Assembly: GCA_964490015.1 (NCBI GenBank)
Contig: CAZBBA010000002.1
Location: 1 to 64,000, forward strand
Length of the DNA stretch: 64,000 bases
DNA from: Perlabentimonas sp964490015
Lineage (GTDB): Bacteria > Bacteroidota > Bacteroidia > Bacteroidales > Tenuifilaceae
Reading direction: 5' to 3'
Shown here: piece by piece, positions 58,932 through 64,000 of the stretch
Layout of the letters: each line of letters begins with the position of its first letter
Position numbering within the stretch: the first letter of the stretch is position 1
The notes under the pieces: generated by a model
The model's input: only the letters and a program-made list of their open reading frames with translations
Database searches by the model: none
What the model was told of the DNA's origin: nothing
Position numbers and translations under genes: made by a program

Positions 58932-61247
58932 ATGAAGGACTTTAAAATTATGAGGAAAAACCTGCTGTTCATACTTCTTTTTTTGAGCCAGGCGTCAGGA
59001 TTTGGTCAAACTGGTGTTGGAAAATGGCGCGATCACTACTCGTTTCGGGGACTAATTGCTGTAGCACCTGCTCCTAACCGAATATATGCTGCTTCGACCA
59101 ATGGCGTTTTCTGGTATAATCCTATCGATGGACACATAGGGAAATATACAACCGTAAATGGATTAAGCGATGTGGGTATCAATACAATAGCATATTCTTC
59201 TAGCAGCGAAATTCTTGCTATTGGCTACGAAAACGGAAACATCGATCTTATTCTAAAGGACAGAGTCGTCAACTTACCCTTTATCAAGCAAAAGCAGATG
59301 CAGGGAGCAAAACAAATAAATCACTTTTTGTTCGATGACCGTGATCAACTTTTCGTATCGACAGCCTTTGGAATTGTTGTGGTGAACCTTGTAAAGTTGG
59401 AAATAAAAGACACCTACTTTATAGCCAGCGGAGGCAGCGAGTGCTGGGTAAATCAAACCATTATTTACGGCAATCAAATATTTGCTGCAACCGACCGAGG
59501 GCTTCTTAGTGCCGACGTAAACAATCCTCTGCTTATACATTTCGATAGCTGGAGTCTGGTAACTGGACTTCCCTCGGTTTCGGCCGAGTATAATTCATTG
59601 GCAGTTTTTGCTGGTAACCTTTTTGCGAACCAGTCCACCGGTGACACAACGCCCGATGTGGTTTGGTTTTACGATGGTTTTAACTGGGCCACGCTGAACA
59701 CCCAGTACACTCAGGTTCGAAACCTTTGGGCAAATAGTAATCGGTTAGTAATCTGTAGCCGCCAGGGGATTACAACGTATCAAAATATTCCCGGAACTCC
59801 TCAAACCATAACAGAATACGAAAACCAACAATCTTTCTATCCAAACTTTGCGGTGATTGACAATAACAACACTTTAATTATTGCCGACCTGTACCTTAGC
59901 TTGTTGATACACCAATCGGGAAAATGGCGAATCGTTTCCCCAAATGGCCCATTCAATAATAGAGCATATTACGTTATGCCAATGGCCGATGATTTATATA
60001 TTCTGGGTGGGGCACGAACATCGGCATGGGGGAACTATTACTACCCGCTAACATTTCATAAGCTCTCAAATAACCGATGGAACAGCATACTAAATTTCGA
60101 TTTTATTGACGCTGTTCGAATTACCCTAAGCCCATTCAACAAAAACGAATTTTTTATTTCGAGTTGGGGAAATGGCATAATTGTTTACCGCGATGGCCAG
60201 GTACATGAAGTTTATAACCCCGAAAACAGCTCACTTCAAACTATTATTCCTGGCCCATACTGCCGAATTGGGGGTGTAGTTTTCGACTCAAAAGGAAATT
60301 TATGGGCAAGCAATGTTGGCGTTCCAAACCCTATATCCATTAGAACGCCCGATGGCTCGTGGACAAGTTTTCCTTACGAAAACATTATTTCCTCGCAAAG
60401 GCTGTCGGACATTGTGCTCTCGCCGAGCGACCATCTTTGGGTTATAGTCCCCTCGGGAGGAGGTTTGTTTGTGCTTAATCCGGGTGATAATCCTAAGACA
60501 ATGAGCAGTCATACCGCGCGTAAGGCTAATCTTACCAGCCCCGATGGAGAATCGCTTCCCAGCGACGTTATTAGTATCGCATTCGACAAGGATGGATACC
60601 TTTGGGTTGGCACCAGCGAGGGTGTGCTTATAAGCTATAACCCACATCGAGTATTTAAGGGTTCAGAATTTTCGATTCAACGCGTAAAAATCCCCAACGA
60701 AGTTGAAGGCTTTGCTGCGTACCTTTTAAGCACCCAAACCATTACTTCCATTGCTGTTGATGGAGGAAATCGGAAATGGTTTGGAACCCAACGTTCGGGG
60801 GCTTACCTGCAATCGGCTGATGGAAGCCAACAGATTCATCATTTCACTCAGGAGAATAGCCCGCTACCATCAAATAACATAAATCACATTGGAATTCACC
60901 CCAAAACTGGCGAAGTTTTTTTTGCAACCGATCGGGGAACAGTATCGTACAGAGAGGTTGCCACAGAACCTAGCTCAAAATTTGGTAAGGTGTACGCTTT
61001 CCCAAATCCTGTTCGTCCCAATTTCGATGGCCCCATTACAATTACAGGTTTAGTTGATAAGACAAATGTGAAGATAACCGACGTGGCTGGAAACCTTGTT
61101 TACGAAACCACTAGCTTAGGAGGACAAGCCATATGGGACGGGAGTAACCTTAAAGGCAATCGCGTTGCCACTGGAGTTTACCTATTTTTCTGCGCCGATA
61201 GCGAAGGAGAGGAAACAGCCGTTGGAAAAATTCTTTTCGTTAAGTAG
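58932..61247 (+). CDS. porZ: PorZ-like type IX secretion system protein with beta-propellers
   Basis: 771 residues (or 765 if ATG 58950 is used, which gives the cleaner signal peptide RKNLLFILLFLSQASGFGQ). The PorZ-type N-terminus is plain: GKWRDHYSF, IYAASTNGVFWYNPIDG, GLSDVGINTIAYS. Two seven-blade-type propeller regions follow (about 30-330 and 340-680, for example LWVGTSEGVLISYNP). The C-terminal sandwich of about 85 residues (VYAFPNPVRPNFDGPITITG, GNRVATGVYLFF) is of the T9SS sorting-domain type. PorZ acts at the cell surface in delivering anionic LPS to secreted cargo in Porphyromonas. recO follows after 14 bases. Confidence 0.88.
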   Translation: MKDFKIMRKNLLFILLFLSQASGFGQTGVGKWRDHYSFRGLIAVAPAPNRIYAASTNGVFWYNPIDGHIGKYTTVNGLSDVGINTIAYSSSSEILAIGYENGNIDLILKDRVVNLPFIKQKQMQGAKQINHFLFDDRDQLFVSTAFGIVVVNLVKLEIKDTYFIASGGSECWVNQTIIYGNQIFAATDRGLLSADVNNPLLIHFDSWSLVTGLPSVSAEYNSLAVFAGNLFANQSTGDTTPDVVWFYDGFNWATLNTQYTQVRNLWANSNRLVICSRQGITTYQNIPGTPQTITEYENQQSFYPNFAVIDNNNTLIIADLYLSLLIHQSGKWRIVSPNGPFNNRAYYVMPMADDLYILGGARTSAWGNYYYPLTFHKLSNNRWNSILNFDFIDAVRITLSPFNKNEFFISSWGNGIIVYRDGQVHEVYNPENSSLQTIIPGPYCRIGGVVFDSKGNLWASNVGVPNPISIRTPDGSWTSFPYENIISSQRLSDIVLSPSDHLWVIVPSGGGLFVLNPGDNPKTMSSHTARKANLTSPDGESLPSDVISIAFDKDGYLWVGTSEGVLISYNPHRVFKGSEFSIQRVKIPNEVEGFAAYLLSTQTITSIAVDGGNRKWFGTQRSGAYLQSADGSQQIHHFTQENSPLPSNNINHIGIHPKTGEVFFATDRGTVSYREVATEPSSKFGKVYAFPNPVRPNFDGPITITGLVDKTNVKITDVAGNLVYETTSLGGQAIWDGSNLKGNRVATGVYLFFCADSEGEETAVGKILFVK

Positions 61248-61261
61248 TCGATATCACTTCA

Positions 61262-61993
61262 ATGATAAAAAAGGCTAAGTGCATAGCTTTACACACCGTT
61301 CGGTTTGGCGAGAGCAGCCTGGTTGCCTACGTTTATACGCAAGAGTTTGGTCGTGTTAGCATTATGGTTAACAATGCATACGGAAAGGGCAAAACCGGAA
61401 AGAAGGCAATCTACTTCCAACCCCTCAATATCATCGACATAGTTTTTTATCCAGGAAAAAGTCAAACCCTTGGTAAGCTAAAAGAGGTTTCGGTTTCGCA
61501 AACCAACATGGCGCTGCATTTAAATCCGGTAAAGAGTGCAATTGCCCTATTTGTGGGAGAGATAATATATCGAACCATTCGCGAAGAGGAAAGCAATCCT
61601 GGCCTTTTCCAGTTCCTCGAGCTATCAATCCAAACCCTCGATGCCATTGAACACGGAGCCTCCAACTTCCATCTAATATTTCTATCTCAGCTAACAAAAT
61701 ATCTTGGATTCTATCCAAGCGGAAACTACTCAACATCAACTCCATACTTTGACTATAAAAATGGTTCTTTTGTAAGAAACGAACCAGTTCACCCCATGTT
61801 CTTCAACTTGGAGCAAAGTCAAATCTTATCGTTAGCGCTAAACACAGCCTACACTAATGCCAGTGAGGTAAGGCTAAACGGACGGCAGCGAAACGAGTTC
61901 TTAAGCAATATCCTAAACTTTTTCTCATTTCATATGGATGCCGTTCACAGCATTAAATCGCTCTCGATTCTTAATCAGGTTTTTGAGGAATAA
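61262..61993 (+). CDS. recO: DNA repair protein RecO
   Basis: 243 residues, complete. The N-terminal OB fold (KAKCIALHTVRFGESSLVAYVYTQEFGRVSIMV) binds single-stranded DNA. The helical C-terminal part includes FLELSIQTLDAIEHG and FLSQLTKYLGFYPSG. The cysteine zinc cluster found in many Proteobacterial and Firmicute RecO proteins is not visible, as in other Bacteroidota. It acts with RecR and RecF in RecA loading and probably shares the porZ transcript. Confidence 0.92.
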   Translation: MIKKAKCIALHTVRFGESSLVAYVYTQEFGRVSIMVNNAYGKGKTGKKAIYFQPLNIIDIVFYPGKSQTLGKLKEVSVSQTNMALHLNPVKSAIALFVGEIIYRTIREEESNPGLFQFLELSIQTLDAIEHGASNFHLIFLSQLTKYLGFYPSGNYSTSTPYFDYKNGSFVRNEPVHPMFFNLEQSQILSLALNTAYTNASEVRLNGRQRNEFLSNILNFFSFHMDAVHSIKSLSILNQVFEE

Positions 61994-62101
61994 TCCCTCT
62001 ATACCACTTCAATTCTGAAACCTACTTGCAACTATACCATGAAATGGCATGTCATTTGACAAGTTTAAGAGCATTTCTGGATTTTCGATTCGTCATTTTC
62101 A

Positions 62102-62109
62102 TATATTTG
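62102..62109 (+). promoter_or_regulatory. -7 element for the aminotransferase gene
   Basis: TATATTTG fits TAnnTTTG, 28 bases before the start codon. The upstream element is weak. Confidence 0.55.
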
Positions 62110-62137
62110 CAAACTTTTACAAAACCGAAATCATTAT

Positions 62138-63277
62138 ATGGCTAAGATATCTGTGACGAGCCCGTACTTTGGCCTTGTTTCTAAATTTGCTCAAATGGCA
62201 AACGAAACAGGGGCAGTCAACATGTCGAACGATCATAGCGATTTTCCCTGCGAACCCGAGTTGCTTAACTCGCTGATTAAGCATTTATCCGAAGGTCGAA
62301 ATAAATATGCTCCCAGTGAGGGCGTGCTGGAATTGAGGAAAATAATTGCACAAAGATATAACAGCGAGTTTGGATGCAACTATAACCCCGAGTCGGAAGT
62401 AACCATCACGGCTGGAGCAATTCAGGGAATCTACACCGCCATTTCCTCGTTAGTAAAAGAGGGCGATGAGGTTATCGTTTTTGAACCCGCATTCGAAACG
62501 TATGTACCGTCGATCGAAGCCCGAGGGGCTCGCCCCATTTTCTTTCAGCTTAACCCAAACGATTTTTCAATCGATTGGAGTGCACTAACAAAACTTATCA
62601 ATAGCAAAACAAAGCTCATCATCCTCAACTCTCCGCACAATCCAACAGGATTGGTAATGAGTAACGAGTCGCTTGAACAATTACAGCATATCCTGAACGG
62701 CACCAAAATATTTATCCTCAGCGATGAGGCTTTTGCCGATGTGGTATTCGACGAGCAGCCAATGTTCAGCATTGCCCGTTACCCAAAGTTAGCCGAAAGA
62801 AGCATAATTGTAGGATCCTTGGGTAAAACATTAAGCGTGCCGGGCTGGAAAATTGGCTACTGCTTAGCCCCCGAAAACCTTTCGGCGCGTTTGAGGGAAG
62901 TACATCGATATCAGATTTACTCCGTAAACCTTCCTATTCAGCTGGCGCTGGCCGACTTCCTTAAGGATAAACCCCTGTGGTCCCCATATCGTAACAATTT
63001 TCAGAGCCGACGAGATCTGTTTGCAACGCATATGAAAGCCTCTCGATTTACCCTTTTCCCCGCTCAAGGTGGATACTTCCAGGTTATGGGTTACGAAAAA
63101 ATCTCGCAGGAGCGCGATGTTGAATTTTGTAACTGGCTTGCCCTAAATGCTGGAGTAACGGCTTTTCCTCTCTCCCTTTTCTATCACGATAGCGTGGATA
63201 ACCAACGACTTCGAATTTGTTTTGGGAAAAGCGAGGATGATCTTAGGCTGGCTGCCAACAGGTTGCTGAAGGTATAA
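62138..63277 (+). CDS. Methionine/aromatic aminotransferase, class I PLP enzyme
   Basis: 379 residues of fold-type I aminotransferase. Blocks: EVTITAGAIQGIYTAISSLV, EPAFETYVPSIEARGARPIFF, ILNSPHNPTGLVMS and SDEAFADVVFDE. The PLP lysine is Lys230 in GSLGKTLSVPGWKIGY, a pattern like methionine aminotransferases (YbdL) and kynurenine aminotransferases. The final QGGYFQVMGYE and LRICFGKSED fit the same group. The likely reaction is methionine plus a 2-oxo acid, possibly in methionine salvage; the substrate is not certain. It has its own promoter. Confidence 0.88.
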   Translation: MAKISVTSPYFGLVSKFAQMANETGAVNMSNDHSDFPCEPELLNSLIKHLSEGRNKYAPSEGVLELRKIIAQRYNSEFGCNYNPESEVTITAGAIQGIYTAISSLVKEGDEVIVFEPAFETYVPSIEARGARPIFFQLNPNDFSIDWSALTKLINSKTKLIILNSPHNPTGLVMSNESLEQLQHILNGTKIFILSDEAFADVVFDEQPMFSIARYPKLAERSIIVGSLGKTLSVPGWKIGYCLAPENLSARLREVHRYQIYSVNLPIQLALADFLKDKPLWSPYRNNFQSRRDLFATHMKASRFTLFPAQGGYFQVMGYEKISQERDVEFCNWLALNAGVTAFPLSLFYHDSVDNQRLRICFGKSEDDLRLAANRLLKV

Positions 63278-63351
63278 AGTTTAAAACTCACATTTTTTAA
63301 CACTTAACCCAACAACATACCTGTTGTAAACACTCCCCATATTATTACCTT

Positions 63352-63380
63352 TACATTGTTTTCAATCACCCAACAATGTA
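63352..63380 (+). promoter_or_regulatory. Inverted repeat in the leader of the GH3 gene
   Basis: Perfect 9-base arms TACATTGTT (63352-63360) and AACAATGTA (63372-63380), 11-base gap, just after a near-consensus -7 box (TACCTTTA, 63346-63353). It sits seven bases before the start codon, so it could be an operator or a 5' RNA hairpin. Confidence 0.45.
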
Positions 63381-63386
63381 AAGTAT

Positions 63387-64000
63387 ATGCCTATATTGCC
63401 ATCAATAATCAACTGGCTAAACACTAAGCGATTACACCAGATTGATCTGTTTCGCCGATTCCCCTGCGAGGTGCAAGAAGAACTTTTGCATAGTTCGATC
63501 AGCCGAGCCAAGGATACTGCCTTTGGTATTGCGCATAATTTCAGCGATATAAAAACTATCTCGCAATTCCAGCAAAACGTTCCCATTGTCGACTACGAAG
63601 GAGTTAAACCCTGGGTAGAACGTCTTCGTAAGGGTGAAGCAAACATTCTGTGGCCTGGCGAGATTAAATGGTTTGCAAAAAGTTCGGGCACAACAAGCGA
63701 CAAAAGCAAATTTATCCCAGTTAGTCGCGATGCGTTAGACGAATGCCACTTCCGTGGAGGAAAGGATGTGTTGGCAATGTATACCGACCTTTACCCCGAA
63801 ACAAAAATCTTTCAGGGGAAAGGGCTTACCCTTGGCGGCAGCCATCAAGTAGATAATTTTAGCAATCAGTCGTACTATGGTGATTTATCGGCAATACTAA
63901 TCGAGAATATCCCCTGGTGGGCCGACTTTATCAGAACGCCAAGCCAAAAAGTTGCGCTTATTGCCGAATGGGAAACAAAGCTAGAAAAACTCACCGAGGA
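63387..64000 (+). CDS. GH3-family (auxin-responsive promoter-like) protein, 3' truncated by window
   Basis: Starts at ATG 63387 (MPILPSIINWLNTKRLHQID) and stays open to the window end, giving about 204 residues of a family normally near 500. It shows the GH3 acyl-adenylating N-terminal domain: VPIVDYEGVKPWVERLRKGE, LWPGEIKWFAKSSGTTSDKSKFIPVS (the ATP/phosphate-loop motif SSGTTS) and the following helices. Plant members couple amino acids to jasmonate or auxin. Bacterial members are common in Bacteroidota and their substrate is unknown. A short inverted repeat precedes the start codon. Confidence 0.88.
   Translation, partial: MPILPSIINWLNTKRLHQIDLFRRFPCEVQEELLHSSISRAKDTAFGIAHNFSDIKTISQFQQNVPIVDYEGVKPWVERLRKGEANILWPGEIKWFAKSSGTTSDKSKFIPVSRDALDECHFRGGKDVLAMYTDLYPETKIFQGKGLTLGGSHQVDNFSNQSYYGDLSAILIENIPWWADFIRTPSQKVALIAEWETKLEKLTE

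Noticed and set aside
1..64000. CRISPR arrays, insertion sequences, prophage genes, integrons
   Set aside because: No regularly spaced repeats, transposase, integrase or phage structural genes were seen on either strand.

Overview
The window looks like a chromosomal segment of a Bacteroidota bacterium, most likely order Bacteroidales. The evidence is the gene content (a PorZ-type type IX secretion protein, a di-haem type SdhCAB set, a Dus–CPBP–lipoprotein repertoire, GH3-family and TerB–ABCG proteins), the near absence of Shine-Dalgarno sequences, and repeated promoters of the Bacteroidota primary sigma type (TAnnTTTG at -7, in the best cases with TTG 19-20 bases upstream). Base composition is moderate (low-40s % GC by eye). 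No phage, transposase, integrase or CRISPR array is visible, so this is mainly core genome with some accessory islands.

Region 1 (1-12.2 kb) is the most distinctive part: one apparent + strand operon of signalling genes. It holds a HAMP-GAF-PAS-PAS sensor (its N-terminus is off the window or broken), a CheR-like methyltransferase, a receiver-less CheB methylesterase, a membrane GAF protein, a large GAF/PAS/SpoIIE phosphatase (SiaA-like), SiaB kinase, SiaC with the phospho-acceptor threonine at residue 68, a TerB/FHA-like/ABCG transporter fusion, a lipoprotein and a small secreted protein. This joins chemotaxis-type adaptation enzymes to a Sia partner switch, without the SiaD cyclase or any chemotaxis core (CheA, CheW, CheY).

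Region 2 (12.2-21.3 kb): tRNA-Asn, an adenosine-kinase-family gene, a 3-methyladenine glycosylase, then the translation block rplM-rpsI-rpsB-tsf and pyrH-frr. A large exported TPR-CHAT protein is inserted between tsf and pyrH. The rpsI-rpsB gap can fold into a three-way junction that looks like a ribosomal-protein leader.

Region 3 (21.3-35.3 kb): a fucose-isomerase-like enzyme, a serine hydrolase and an OmpA-type lipoprotein (minus strand); then dxs, tRNA-Leu, dCMP deaminase, an S41 protease, an unknown conserved protein, sdhCAB and a TPR protein.

Region 4 (35.3-50.3 kb): a DMT transporter, an AT-rich putative outer-membrane protein behind an operator-like palindrome, dusB, a lipoprotein/barrel/CPBP-protease set, a conserved unknown protein, kbl, wecB, a glycosyltransferase, glyS, a CapA-like protein and dgt.

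Region 5 (50.3-64 kb): a second signalling cluster. It has a dCache-HAMP-GAF-PAS sensor paralogous to the first gene, two double-domain universal stress proteins, and between them a 1230-residue receptor that fuses a propeller/Y_Y_Y sensor to a class III adenylate-cyclase domain and an HD hydrolase domain. After that come rdgB, porZ, recO, a methionine-aminotransferase-like gene and the start of a GH3-family gene cut by the window end.
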